DNA of 64,000 bases, from contig CAWBYA010000003.1 in assembly GCA_963792895.1 (NCBI GenBank), positions 631,456-695,455 of the forward strand. The letters are read 5' to 3'. The DNA is from UBA6912 sp963792895. Its GTDB lineage: Bacteria > Actinomycetota > Acidimicrobiia > Spongiisociales > UBA5794. The notes below the pieces were generated by a model that was given only the letters and a program-made list of their open reading frames with translations, ran no database searches and was not told where the DNA came from. Shown piece by piece: positions 1 to 11,255 of the stretch. Each line of letters begins with the position of its first letter. The stretch's first letter is position 1. A program made the position numbers and the translations under genes.

Positions 1-155
1 GAAGACCGGGCACGGAAGGAGCAGCACTCGGGTGGTGCGATCTGGGCGATGTCCTTCTTGTACTCCTCGACTGTCGCCACCATGCCGAGGCTCAGCACCA
101 TGACCCCTCGGGAGCTTGCCCCGAGGAGCCATGGTGGTCATACCTGGGGTTCATC
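1..155. other. Non-coding segment downstream of katG with a small hairpin
   Basis: No convincing gene is visible here. Positions 106-112 (CCTCGGG) and 120-126 (CCCGAGG) form a perfect 7-base stem with a 7-base loop about 30 bases past the katG stop on the minus strand. No T-run follows, so a terminator role is possible but weakly supported. Confidence 0.35.
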
Positions 156-2385
<2,230 letters not shown>

Positions 2386-2440
2386 TTGTCACCTCGTTCG
2401 TTGATGTGGCGGTTCTCCAAAAAGGCGTTCGTTCTCGTCC

Positions 2441-2896
2441 TCAGGCGCTGGATGCCTCCCGACATGCGGGACAGCGGCCCCAGTACACCACCTCGGCTTC
2501 GTCGATCTCGTAGCCAGAGTGTTCGGCAGCGGTGAGGCACGGCGGCGTGCCCACGGCACAGTCGACGTCGACCATCGCACGGCACGTGCGGCAGATGAGA
2601 TGGTGGTGGTTGTCTCCGACCCGATCCTCGTAGCGTGCCGGCGAGCCGGCGGGCTGGATACCTCGGATGAGGCCCTTGTCGGCCAAGAGTCTCAGGGCGT
2701 CGTACACCGCCTGGCGCGAGATGGCCCCGATCTCGGCTCTCACCACATCCGCAACGTCGTCTGCCGTACCGTGCGATCGACGAGACACCGCCCTCATGAC
2801 AGCAAGGCGCTGGGCCGTGACCTGCACGCCGTGCCGGCGCAGAAGATCAGCTGGTCCGTTGGGGGGTTCTGAGGGCACGATCGTATCCTCAGCCAA
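2441..2896 (-). CDS. furA: Fur-family transcriptional regulator, FurA/PerR-like
   Basis: Iron- or peroxide-responsive repressor of about 151 residues. The N-terminal winged helix includes HGVQVTAQRLAVMRAV and ISRQAVYDALRLL. The dimerisation part carries the metal-binding segment DNHHHLICRTC and a second CPAC pair near the C-terminus (CRTC...CPAC, a structural zinc site in Fur proteins). It ends 55 bases before katG on the same strand, so it most likely represses katG and itself, as FurA does in mycobacteria. The longest reading starts at a TTG at 2896. A GTG at 2878 is an alternative, and could fit a leaderless or short-leader transcript. Confidence 0.9.
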   Translation of the reverse strand: MAEDTIVPSEPPNGPADLLRRHGVQVTAQRLAVMRAVSRRSHGTADDVADVVRAEIGAISRQAVYDALRLLADKGLIRGIQPAGSPARYEDRVGDNHHHLICRTCRAMVDVDCAVGTPPCLTAAEHSGYEIDEAEVVYWGRCPACREASSA

Positions 2897-2930
2897 ATAT
2901 CAGACTATGTCAAGAATTCATCCTCGCCAG
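2897..2930 (-). promoter_or_regulatory. AT-rich furA-katG promoter/operator candidate
   Basis: This is an unusually AT-rich stretch for the window. Read on the minus strand it holds a perfect TTGACA (2913-2908) followed by TAGTCTGATATTTGG running into the furA start. FurA-type repressors bind AT-rich DNA just upstream of their own gene, so this is the natural operator candidate. The exact -10 box is unclear. Confidence 0.4.
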
Positions 2931-3076
2931 CACTGCGAGCCGATACGCCGGGGGGTGGTGCAGAGCATCGCCACCACACCGGCATCGGTGGAGATGTTGG
3001 CCAGGTGGATGTCGAGGCCCCTCGGATGTTGGTCCGACGGGCCCCGTCCCCACGGGCGCCGTTGCGTCTGGGACGC

Positions 3077-3388
3077 TCAGGCCGGTCGCGTGCGGTGGCG
3101 AGCAAGCCCTCTCTCGGCGCCAAAGACGATGCCCACTCCGGTGCTGATGACTGCGGCGAGCCAGCTGAGGATCCACGCGAGGTACGCAATGCCGGCGATG
3201 AGGCCGGTGCCGTCGTCACCACTTGCGGTTTGGCCGTCACCGAGCACCGCGAGGGCGCCGAGACCGATGCCGAACACGACGGGTGCTGCAACGAGCCACG
3301 CATACCACCGGGTGGTGAGGTCGATCGTCCGGGGACGGAGCGATTGGAGGTGCGCCTCGTCGGCCGGACCTGACGGTTGGAGGGTCAA
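3077..3388 (-). CDS. Small two-helix membrane protein, function unknown
   Basis: About 103 residues. I place the start at a TTG at 3388, which overlaps the TGA of the preceding winged-helix gene (TTGA, 4 bases), implying translational coupling. After a hydrophilic head of about 30 residues there are two hydrophobic segments (WYAWLVAAPVVFGIGLGALAVL and GLIAGIAYLAWILSWLAAVI), then a short basic tail. The upstream in-frame extension to 3526 lies inside the neighbouring gene and has no membrane-protein character. I do not recognise a family. Confidence 0.5.
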   Translation of the reverse strand: MTLQPSGPADEAHLQSLRPRTIDLTTRWYAWLVAAPVVFGIGLGALAVLGDGQTASGDDGTGLIAGIAYLAWILSWLAAVISTGVGIVFGAERGLARHRTRPA

Positions 3389-4408
3389 TCGTCCCAGTTG
3401 ACGACGATCTCGCCGTGGAGCCCGGGCAGAGGCAGAGACGCCGCTTCCTCGGCGATGGCATCTCGCGCAGTGCGACTCAGACGGTGCCACGTCTGGACCG
3501 TGACCGTGCCCTTCGAACGTCGCCACGTTCCCACGATGTCACCCTGGACGAGAATGGCGCCGGGCCAGACGCGCGACGTCCACAGCATGTTGCGGTGGTT
3601 CGCGTCCGGGACCAGAAGGCTGCGCTCTCCACCCTGGAGGAGGAAGTACGCGTCGCCGCTTGGCAGGAGCCTCGCCGGAGCTGCGGGTCTCGCGGCGTCG
3701 CGGATCGCCTTCTCGTCTCGGGTGAGGATCCACGCCTCGCCGATCGGGGTTAGGACCGGGGTCAAGGATCTGCGGAGCGCTCCGAACGCGCCGATGCCGG
3801 ACCGTCGCGTGATTCCCGCCCACCCGGCGAACGACTCTGGAGTGGAGGGGCCAAAGATGTGAAGGTAGCGGCGTGCGAGCTCGAGGCGAGCGGCAGCCGG
3901 ATCGACCTCGGGTGGCGGCAGTGTTCGCACGGTCGGTTGCCGGGCACCGTCCCATCGGATCACGAGGGTCCCTGTCGTCGCGGCGTACCTGAGTCGGTTG
4001 GGGTGTTCCCCGAGCGCCCGCCCAGCCTGACCATATGGCATGCTCCGCCCGTCGAGGAGCGCGTGCAGCCGAGCGGCGAGCTCTTCTGATCTCCGCCGTG
4101 CAGCCTCGTCGTGGGGCATTCTCCCGAGGGAGAAGACGGCCAGGTCGCGCACCGCCACCACGTAGGTGCTGAAACGCGGGCCCCAGAGCTGGACGAGCGA
4201 CGAGTCTTCCCAGGACGATGCCTGCGTGCGATCGACACGAGCATGGATCGACAGGAGCGCAGCTCGTGGCACGCTGTCCTGCAATCCCGCCCACGCCGCA
4301 CGTCGGAGTGATCGCCGTCCCCTTGGGAAGCCGAACGTCGAGTTCACCGACGCGTCTGCGAAAGGCGAGGATCTGCGGACGGCTGAGGTGGAGACGCCGT
4401 GTTGTCAT
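3385..4408 (-). CDS. Winged-helix DNA-binding protein of the HTH_42 (PF06224) type, one frameshift
   Basis: The start reads MTTRRLHLSRPQILAFRRR in the frame opening at 4408. The body (AAWAGLQDSVPRAALLSIHARV through LPGLHGEIVVNWDD) continues in another frame from about 4320. Segments typical of PF06224 are visible: LVQLWGPRFSTYVV, LARRYLHIFGPSTPESFAGWAGI, SLLVPDANHRNMLW and VQGDIVGTWRRSKGTVTV. E. coli YcaQ, a glycosylase for DNA crosslinks, belongs to this broad family, so a DNA-repair or DNA-binding role is possible, but no substrate can be inferred. Length is about 340 residues. It is coupled to the small membrane protein downstream. Confidence 0.75.
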
Positions 4409-4580
4409 CGAACGTGCCTACGTCTTCCGCTCGGGTCCGGCGCGGTACGGCCGCCCAGCGGACCTTGCGGCTCAGGCCCAGCCCGATGGCGAACTCGGCG
4501 AAGAAGGCGAAGCCCCGTTGCGGACCCGAGGCTGCCCGGCACCGGGGCATCGTGCGGCATGTTGGCAACCTCGCCGATGG

Positions 4581-4979
4581 TCAGAGGACATCGTCAACGG
4601 TTGCGGTGGCGATGATGCCCTCGACTGCACGAGCAAGGTCCGCATCCATCGTCACCAACCCGTCGGCTTGGAGTTGAGTCAGCGCAACGTACTCGGCGTT
4701 GTAGGTCGAAGCCCAGCCCAACTGATCAGCCACCTCCCACGCCCGGCGGCGCAGCACCGCATCGCCAAGCAGCCGCCGGGGCATTCGCCCGATTCGGGCG
4801 AGATGCTCGCGTGCGACGTCGGCTGGGATTTCACCTCGATGAACCGCTTCGTGCAGCGCCGACAGCGTCTGCGACCGAAGCAGCGTCGGGGCAAGGACCT
4901 CGTGAGTGCTCGAGATGTCGAGCCCGTGAATCGCCAAATGCAGTGCAGCGCTCGTATCGACCACGAGTTTCATCATCAC
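4581..4979 (-). CDS. PIN-domain ribonuclease toxin, VapC-like
   Basis: 132 residues with the PIN fold's acidic residues: VVDTSAALH at the N-terminus, a Glu in SALHEAVHRG, and the C-terminal pair in STYNAEYVALTQLQADGLVTMDADLA. PIN toxins of VapBC systems cleave RNA such as tRNA using Mg2+ held by these acids. No clear VapB antitoxin is seen directly upstream. The reading frame before it ends in TGATGATG at the start codon and could be a short basic protein, but it matches no antitoxin family I know. Confidence 0.75.
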   Translation of the reverse strand: MMMKLVVDTSAALHLAIHGLDISSTHEVLAPTLLRSQTLSALHEAVHRGEIPADVAREHLARIGRMPRRLLGDAVLRRRAWEVADQLGWASTYNAEYVALTQLQADGLVTMDADLARAVEGIIATATVDDVL

Positions 4980-5339
4980 GTCCTTCTCGTTCGGCGGTCT
5001 CGGGTCGCAACACTACGCCGGGCTTCCCGAGCCGTGAGCCGAGGTGCGACACCGGCATGGCGAGGGTCGGGGACGTCGTGGTTGACCAGTGGTCCGGCGC
5101 GCGGTCGGTGGATCAGATGTTTGGCGATTGGGGCTCCCCGGCAGCCGTCGGGAAGCCGGATCGCAGCCTCAACCCCCGCTCCTCGCAGGAGAGCGAGGTC
5201 CGAGCGTGGTCGCGGCGTCGGCTACACCTCGTCACCGTACGCCTACCTCTTTGAACGCATCGCCTGACCGTCCAGACGCAGAGTGCTCGGTATGCTCAAC
5301 CGCACGCCTGGTGGGCGACGACCCTCGAAGGCGATTCCA
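4980..5339. other. Gap between the PIN gene and dpaL; no confident gene
   Basis: On the minus strand one frame ends ARLTAREARRSV...RTRRT at a TGA overlapping the PIN start, so a short partner gene may lie here, possibly frame-broken. A segment reading AIRLPDGCRGAPIAKHLI sits about 70 codons upstream. I cannot join these into a recognised antitoxin. Long plus-strand frames here are shadows without family features. Confidence 0.3.
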
Positions 5340-6629
5340 TCAGCCCATCCCAACGCCGGCGAGACCGACCTTGCCGACGCCCTGGTCGACCCACTGGTGA
5401 TCCGCAGGCACCGAGTTGGCGCCCTCCCAGACGACCCGGCGGAAGTAATCCGGATCGGTGTTGCCCTCCGAGTTGAGGAGCAGCACCTGCGAGTTCCGGT
5501 CGAGCCCCAGCTGGGCTTTCAGGTCGGCGTAGTCGGGGTCCTCGGCGATGTACATGAGTGCGCCGAGGGTGACGGCACCCGACTCGCCGGACACAACGAA
5601 CGGATCTCCAGCGAGGGGCACGGCGTACACCCGCATCCCTTTGGCCGCCACGTAGTCCGGGCAAGCAAGAAACGCATCGACACAGTCCCACAGCACCTTC
5701 CATGCGATCGGGCTGGGCTCTCCGCATGCGAGCCCCGCCATGATCGTGTCGAGATCGCCCGTCACGTCGTGTGGCTCGCCGTCGCCGATGCGAACGGATT
5801 CGAGCAGGCATTGCGCCTCGGCGGGCTCCACCACTACTTGTGTTGGCCGTTCGCCACCGAAGCGACGCGAGTAGAAGCCGGTCGTTGCGGCGGCGAGCGC
5901 TCCAACGCCCGCCTGCACGAATACGTGCGTCGGCTTTGTGATCCCCTGGCCGGTGAGCTGCTCCTGCACCTCCGAGAGCATCGTCGTATAGCCCTGCATG
6001 ACCCACCGCGGCACCTCCTCGTATCCCTCCCAAGAGGTGTCGGAGATCACCTGCCAACCGTTGGCGGCGGCGTCGGCGCTGGCCCGGCGCACCGCGTCGT
6101 CGTAGGTGCCGTCCACGATGTGAACCTCGGCCCCGTACCCGGCGATCGCGTTGATCCTGGCCTGAGATGTGCCTTTGTGGACGTACACCACGGCCCGGCA
6201 CCTCAGCTTGTCGGCCGCCCACGCAACCCCTCGACCGTGGTTGCCGTCTGTGGCCGTGGCAAAAGTGATCTCCCCGAGCTTGGCCCGGGTTGTGTCCGAC
6301 ACCAGCTCGTCGAAGCTGAGTCCTTCGCCCTCGGTGCCGAGCTTCTGTTGGATGAACCGGTAGATCGCAAAGGAGCCACCGAGCACCTTGAAGGAGTTCA
6401 GGCTCAACCGCACGGACTCATCCTTCACCCAGATGCCACCGACGCCGATCATGTCGGCGAGCCGCGTCAGGCTGCGTAGCGGGGTCGGGCGGAACCCGGG
6501 AATCTGGCGGTGGAACGCCCGAGTCTCGGCGAAGACGCCATCGGGGAAGGCGGAGGCAGCGGCGTCGCTCGATGCAATGGTGGCGGCGCGGGGATTGGGA
6601 GCCCATTCTATGGGCGGCTGGGTGCTCAT
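5340..6629 (-). CDS. dpaL: 2,3-diaminopropionate ammonia-lyase
   Basis: PLP-dependent fold-type II enzyme that converts 2,3-diaminopropionate to pyruvate and ammonia. The 429 residues show the family's lysine in LNSFKVLGG (about K81), the substrate loop ATATDGNHGRGVAWAA, and a glycine-rich phosphate-binding stretch VFVQAGVGALAAA. NSFKVLGG followed later by DTSWEGYEEVPRWVMQGY fits the YgeX/DpaL family better than threonine dehydratase. It lies 21 bases downstream of an N-carbamoyl-D-amino-acid hydrolase on the same strand. In E. coli, ygeX likewise sits among carbamoyl and hydantoin genes, which supports a shared catabolic role. Confidence 0.9.
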   Translation of the reverse strand: MSTQPPIEWAPNPRAATIASSDAAASAFPDGVFAETRAFHRQIPGFRPTPLRSLTRLADMIGVGGIWVKDESVRLSLNSFKVLGGSFAIYRFIQQKLGTEGEGLSFDELVSDTTRAKLGEITFATATDGNHGRGVAWAADKLRCRAVVYVHKGTSQARINAIAGYGAEVHIVDGTYDDAVRRASADAAANGWQVISDTSWEGYEEVPRWVMQGYTTMLSEVQEQLTGQGITKPTHVFVQAGVGALAAATTGFYSRRFGGERPTQVVVEPAEAQCLLESVRIGDGEPHDVTGDLDTIMAGLACGEPSPIAWKVLWDCVDAFLACPDYVAAKGMRVYAVPLAGDPFVVSGESGAVTLGALMYIAEDPDYADLKAQLGLDRNSQVLLLNSEGNTDPDYFRRVVWEGANSVPADHQWVDQGVGKVGLAGVGMG

Positions 6630-6650
6630 CGAGAGACTGTATCGCTCAAG

Positions 6651-7598
6651 TCAGATGGGTGAGTCCGGATAGTGGAGTCGCTCGTGCTCGGCTTCCACTC
6701 CTGCTTCGGCGATGCGCTTGTACGCCGCCGGAACCCGATAGCGCTCGAAGTCGAAGAGCGTTCCCTTGTAGAACCTCGTCTGGTTGAGATCGATGCGGGC
6801 CACCACCACCTCGTCCCCCGTGGTCACGGCTTGACGGATGATCTGACCCGAGGGGGCGATGATTGCCGACTGGGCCAGCGACTCGACGCCCTCTTCGATC
6901 CCACCCTTGGCGACTCCGATCACGTATGTGCCGTTCTGGTACGCCCCCGCCTGCATCACGAGGTGGTTGTGGAACGACTGCAGGGGAGTCTGGGTGGGAT
7001 CCGGGGCATAGTGCAGGGGCGTGTTGTACCCGATGACGACCAGTTCCACGCCGGACAAGCCCATCACGCGGTAGGTTTCGGGCCATCGCCGATCGTTGCA
7101 GATCGCCATGCCGACCACAGCATCGAAGGCCTTCCAAACGGGGAAATCGTCCCCCGGCTCGAAGTACCTCCGTTCGGCGTGCTGGAAGGTGCGCCACGGC
7201 TCGAATTCGTGGTGGCCTGGGATGTGCACCTTGCGGTAGACACCAACGGTCTGACCCGCCTGGTCGACCATGTGGTACACGTTGTAGCGGTGGCCGTCTG
7301 CGGTCTTGAGCGCATACCCGAGGGTGAAACCGACGCCGAGCCGGACGGCCTCGTCCCACAGCGGCTGAGTGTGGACATTGGGCATCTCAGTCTCGTAGAA
7401 CTCGTCGGCCTCTTCGATGGGCACCACCCAACGCGGGAAGAACGTGGTGAGCGCCAGCTCTGGGAAGGCCACCAATTCTGCGTTCTGGTCGGCCGCATCG
7501 CGCAGCAGGTAGATGAGGCGCTCGACCACCTCGTCGCGAGAGTGGGCCCGCTGCACCGGCCCCATCTGGGCGGCAGCCACGGTGAGATTGCGGGTCAC
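6651..7598 (-). CDS. N-carbamoyl-D-amino-acid hydrolase (nitrilase superfamily)
   Basis: 315 residues. The Glu-Lys-Cys triad is in VAFPELALTTFFPRW (E47), VYRKVHIPGHHEFEPWR (K123) and AICNDRRWPET (C167). These segments, together with TFQHAERRYFEPGD, closely follow the Agrobacterium D-carbamoylase as I remember it. The enzyme removes the carbamoyl group from N-carbamoyl-D-amino acids, giving the free amino acid, CO2 and ammonia. It probably forms an operon with dpaL. The divergent gene 150 bases away is a second amidase of the same superfamily. Confidence 0.88.
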   Translation of the reverse strand: MTRNLTVAAAQMGPVQRAHSRDEVVERLIYLLRDAADQNAELVAFPELALTTFFPRWVVPIEEADEFYETEMPNVHTQPLWDEAVRLGVGFTLGYALKTADGHRYNVYHMVDQAGQTVGVYRKVHIPGHHEFEPWRTFQHAERRYFEPGDDFPVWKAFDAVVGMAICNDRRWPETYRVMGLSGVELVVIGYNTPLHYAPDPTQTPLQSFHNHLVMQAGAYQNGTYVIGVAKGGIEEGVESLAQSAIIAPSGQIIRQAVTTGDEVVVARIDLNQTRFYKGTLFDFERYRVPAAYKRIAEAGVEAEHERLHYPDSPI

Positions 7599-7746
7599 TC
7601 GAGTCCTCTGGTCAGGGCGGCGCAGCGTAGTCTCGCACGGGTTTCCCGGCGCTCATCTCCGGCCGAAGAGCGCACGTCGGCGGCGGTTTACTTACCCAAA
7701 CCCTGTCCGTATCATCGGCGCTCGCATCCCCAGGAGACCCGTCAAC

Positions 7747-8589
7747 ATGAGCCAGGTCGTACGCGCCGCGCTCGTCCAATCCGCGTGGACCGGTGACAAG
7801 GAGTCGATGGTCGACAAGAACGTGGGGTACGCCCGGGACGCCGCCGCCCAGGGTGCGCAGGTTCTGTGCTTCCAGGAGATCTTCAGCAGCTCCTATTTCT
7901 GCAACGTGCAGGACCCCACGTACTACGACGAGGCCGAGGAGATCCCCGGCGGCCCGACGATGCAGCGAATGATGGGGCTCGCCAAGGAGACCGGGATGGT
8001 GCTGGTGGTGCCCATCTACGAACGCGTCGACGAGGGCACGTTCTACAACACGGCCGGTGTGATCGACGCCGACGGCTCGCTGCTCGGCATCTATCGCAAG
8101 ACGCACATCCCGCAGGTCGAGGGCTTCTGGGAGAAGTTCTACTTCCGGCCCGGCAACCTCGGCTATCCCGTCTTCGACACGGCAGTAGGTCGGATCGGTG
8201 TCTACATCTGTTACGACCGCCACTTCCCGGAAGGCTGGCGAGTGCTGGGCCTCAAGGGGGCGAAGATCGTTTTCAACCCGTCGGCAACGACTCGGGGTCA
8301 CTCGCGGTACTTGTGGGAGCTCGAACAGCCTGCGGCTGCGGTCGCCAACGAGTATTTCGTCGGTGCCATCAATCGAGTGGGCGCCGAGGGTTTGACGGAT
8401 ACGGATTACTACGGGTCTTCGTATTTCGCCAGCCCGCGTGGCCGGCTCGTGGGCGAGCATGCATCCGATACCAACGACGAGGTGCTGGTGCGTGACCTCG
8501 ACATGGGTCTCATCGAAGAGGTTCGGCGTCATTGGGCCTTCTACCGCGATCGCAGACCCGACGTCTACACCGACATCACCCAGCTCTAG
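7747..8589 (+). CDS. Beta-ureidopropionase / N-carbamoylputrescine amidase-like hydrolase
   Basis: 280 residues. The start ATG at 7747 has AGGAG ten bases upstream. The nitrilase triad is in CFQEIFSSSYFC (E44), IYRKTHIPQVEGFWEKFYF (K118) and YICYDRHFPEGWR (C155). The KTHIPQ-x-FWEKFYF and CYDRHFPE pattern fits the group containing beta-ureidopropionase (N-carbamoyl-beta-alanine to beta-alanine, end of reductive pyrimidine breakdown) and plant-type N-carbamoylputrescine amidase. No dihydropyrimidinase is in the window, so the substrate is open. It is divergent from the D-carbamoylase gene, and the shared 148-base gap should carry both promoters. Confidence 0.85.
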   Translation: MSQVVRAALVQSAWTGDKESMVDKNVGYARDAAAQGAQVLCFQEIFSSSYFCNVQDPTYYDEAEEIPGGPTMQRMMGLAKETGMVLVVPIYERVDEGTFYNTAGVIDADGSLLGIYRKTHIPQVEGFWEKFYFRPGNLGYPVFDTAVGRIGVYICYDRHFPEGWRVLGLKGAKIVFNPSATTRGHSRYLWELEQPAAAVANEYFVGAINRVGAEGLTDTDYYGSSYFASPRGRLVGEHASDTNDEVLVRDLDMGLIEEVRRHWAFYRDRRPDVYTDITQL

Positions 8590-8829
8590 GCGGAGGCTGG
8601 CTCTTCGCCGAGCCCGGCGCGGAGCGAGATGGGAGACGACTCGCGGCAAAATGGGCACGAGGAGGTCGTGGCCGGCTCCCGGTCCACCGTCCGACCAGCC
8701 GACGATCCCGATGACGGAGTCATGCCACTCGTCGACCACACGGACGTGCCGCTTCTCGGTGTCCTGCGGTTCGGGATCGAAGAACGCCGGTCATTGCGGG
8801 AGACACAAGACGACCGATTCTTTGAATGC

Positions 8830-9975
8830 TCATGACCACGAAGACACGGTGAGGCGTCCGCGTGTGCGCTCCACGACCATGGCCGTCACCAGGATGGCGA
8901 ACACGACGAACAGCAGCACGTTGGCTCGAACCTCCAGCGGCGGCACCATCAGCAACGCCACGATGACGGCGGCACCTACCCGCTCCACGAGAACCGGTCC
9001 CGCGATCCGGCGCACGATGGCGGCTTGCGCCAGCATTGCCAGCCCGATTGCCATTGCCACCAGCAGTCGCGTGAAGCCGCTCAGCGGATCCCCAGGGTGC
9101 AGCACCACCTCTTCGGCGGCGGCGGCGAAGAGCACGACGCCGGCGACCATCGGGTAGTGGCCGAGCGAGTACGCATCACGGGCGACGGGCCCCTGAGCGT
9201 CGCCCGCGGCTCGCAACGCATCCTCCACACGCTCCGCGAAGTGGTCGAAGTAAGACCACCACAAGGCAGACGCGACCGCGACTGCGAGCAGCATCGTGAC
9301 GACCAACACGCCGTCCAGCGGACGCCCCGCGGCGACGATGCCGACGGCAACGATCCCCTCGCCGAGGGCGATGATGTAGATGAGGCCGTGGCGTTCGGCG
9401 AAGTGGCCGGCTCGGATGTGCCACGCGTCACCACCGGCGAGCCCGGCGGCGCCGAACTCGAGCAGGATCCCTGCCAGCCAGATCCACGACCGCGCCGGCG
9501 GGTCGACGAATGCTCCGATGAGGAGGACCAGTGGCCCGACCCACGAGACGGCGGCGAAGCGCCGTGCGGCGGCACGGGTGTCCACATCCGTGGTTTCCGA
9601 CACGTGCAGCCACACCCCGGTGACTCGCACAGCGATGTAGCCGATGACGAGACCCCGCCCGCCGTCCGCAAACGCCGTCGGTACCGACACTGCCATGACC
9701 AGCGCCGCACCCATGGCGAGGAAGAATGCGATGCGTGTGCGGTCCGAATCGAGGGCGATCGAGTTGGCGGTCCATGTGAACTGCGTCCATCCCCACCACA
9801 GCATGGCAAGTACCAAGGCGGCTCGCCAGAGTGCACGACCGTCGTGGCCTTCGACGATGAGCGCCACCGTTTGGGTGATCCCCAGGACGAAGACGAGATC
9901 GAAGAACAACTCCAGCGGCAAGACCGCCTTGTCGTCGGTGAGGTGGTCGTCGGTTCGGTCTTCCACAGCCGACAC
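8830..9975 (-). CDS. LtrA-family (low temperature requirement A) membrane protein
   Basis: Multi-pass protein with about eleven hydrophobic segments. The family signature near the N-terminus is present: PLELFFDLVFVLGITQ, then WWGWTQFTWTANSIALDSDRTRIAFF. Later features are HFAERHGLIYIIALGEGIVAVG and SALWWSYFDHFAE. LtrA was named from a Listeria mutant unable to grow in the cold; its transport or enzymatic role is not known. I choose GTG at 9975 over a start at 10044 because the extra 23 residues are not family-like. Confidence 0.8.
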   Translation of the reverse strand: MSAVEDRTDDHLTDDKAVLPLELFFDLVFVLGITQTVALIVEGHDGRALWRAALVLAMLWWGWTQFTWTANSIALDSDRTRIAFFLAMGAALVMAVSVPTAFADGGRGLVIGYIAVRVTGVWLHVSETTDVDTRAAARRFAAVSWVGPLVLLIGAFVDPPARSWIWLAGILLEFGAAGLAGGDAWHIRAGHFAERHGLIYIIALGEGIVAVGIVAAGRPLDGVLVVTMLLAVAVASALWWSYFDHFAERVEDALRAAGDAQGPVARDAYSLGHYPMVAGVVLFAAAAEEVVLHPGDPLSGFTRLLVAMAIGLAMLAQAAIVRRIAGPVLVERVGAAVIVALLMVPPLEVRANVLLFVVFAILVTAMVVERTRGRLTVSSWS

Positions 9976-10097
9976 CCTATTCAGTTGCGGCCCTCCGTGA
10001 GCTAAGGGCCCAACGTCGCACACGGGCTGCGCTGCGGGTCGCACGGTAGGTTTCCTGAGGGCTGACAGACGCCACCGCTCACGCAGAGGGGTGCGCT

Positions 10098-10541
10098 ATG
10101 GCATCGAACAGGTATCCGGTTGCCGAAGCCGGCTTTCTCGTCACCCATCTCGTTGTCGCCGCAGACGTGGCGACGACGAGCGCCTTCTATGCCGACCTGC
10201 TTGGGGGCGAGATCGTGTTCCAGAGCCCGGGCGCGCCGACGATGGTGAAGCTGGCCAACACGTGGGTGATCGTCGTGAAAGGAGGCGGAGGTACCCCGGA
10301 CAAGCCGGAAGTGACGCTGGGCCCGCCGACCGACCGAGACCGATTCCATGCGTTCATGAACATCCGGGTTGCGGACATCCAGACGATCTATGGAGCATGG
10401 TCGGCCAAGGGCGTCGAGTTCATCACGCCGCCCATCGACAACGGCGGCTACGAGATGCGGTGCTACATCCGAGATCCGGACGGACGCATCATCGAAGTCG
10501 GGCAGCACACGGGGATGCTGGAGCACTTCGGCATCACATGA
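10098..10541 (+). CDS. VOC-superfamily (glyoxalase/bleomycin-resistance fold) protein
   Basis: 147 residues with two paired beta-alpha-beta-beta-beta modules. The N-terminal module runs from FLVTHLVVAADVATTSAFYADLLGGEIV and the C-terminal one ends YEMRCYIRDPDGRIIEVGQ. A metal-binding Glu is in the last strand (IIEVG) and a His in VTHLVV. VOC proteins act as dioxygenases, isomerases, lyases or binding proteins, and the sequence does not say which. The gene stands alone, divergent from the LtrA gene. Confidence 0.8.
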   Translation: MASNRYPVAEAGFLVTHLVVAADVATTSAFYADLLGGEIVFQSPGAPTMVKLANTWVIVVKGGGGTPDKPEVTLGPPTDRDRFHAFMNIRVADIQTIYGAWSAKGVEFITPPIDNGGYEMRCYIRDPDGRIIEVGQHTGMLEHFGIT

Positions 10542-10770
10542 GGCGATCGTCTCGAGGGCCGCGCGCGATGGGAGGGACGTTCCCGCGCCGGCCCAAGAGT
10601 TGCGGTCGGTCATGCCATTTGGGCGCGCCGCTCCGGCTCCGGCATCAGCGGTCGGCTCGCCCAGGGGCTCGCCTGTCCGCTGAGCCTCCCGGTGGAGTGT
10701 ACGGGCAGTCTCCTGGCCGGCACGAGGGCCGATCTGGTTGGATCGAGATCCCAACGCATAGGAGTGCTGC

Positions 10771-11142
10771 GTGAATGCCTTTCTGTGGATCCTCCAGATC
10801 GTGCTGGGGGCAGCGTTCCTCATGGCCGGTGCAGCGAAGCTCCAGCCGAAAGAGAAGCTCTTCGAGCGGATGGCGTGGGTCGAGGAGTTCGACGGCACTC
10901 AGCTCAAGGGTATTGCGATCGTCGAGGTCGTGGGTGCGCTCGGCCTCGTGCTTCCCGGGCTGCTCGACATCGTTCCCGGGATCACGCCGTGGGCGGCCCT
11001 CGGTCTTGCGCTGACGATGGCTCTTGCCGCCGCATTGCACATCCGGCGCAAGGAGTACGTGCCTGAGATGATGATCAACGTCGTGCTGGGAGTCCTGTCG
11101 CTCGTCGTCGTCTGGGGGCGCTTCGGTGACTACGCCTTCTAG
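10771..11142 (+). CDS. DoxX-like small membrane protein
   Basis: 123 residues with four hydrophobic helices. The opening WILQIVLGAAFLMAGAAKLQPKEKLFERMAW is the DoxX-like (PF13564) signature, an Ala-Gly-Lys-Leu turn after the first helix. The start is GTG at 10771 with AGGAG seven bases upstream. DoxX proteins occur in thiosulfate:quinone oxidoreductase and in oxidative-stress membrane complexes, but many are uncharacterised. No electron-transfer partner is adjacent. Confidence 0.8.
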   Translation: MNAFLWILQIVLGAAFLMAGAAKLQPKEKLFERMAWVEEFDGTQLKGIAIVEVVGALGLVLPGLLDIVPGITPWAALGLALTMALAAALHIRRKEYVPEMMINVVLGVLSLVVVWGRFGDYAF

Positions 11143-11255
11143 CAAGCCGACTGAGGGCTGCCGGTGCGCCGCCGTTCGTGCGTCTCTTCCGCTGCCCATG
11201 GAGTTCGCGTGGGCCTCGCGTCACAGCAGACCCTGGCGGGGAGTTGAATGGAGGC

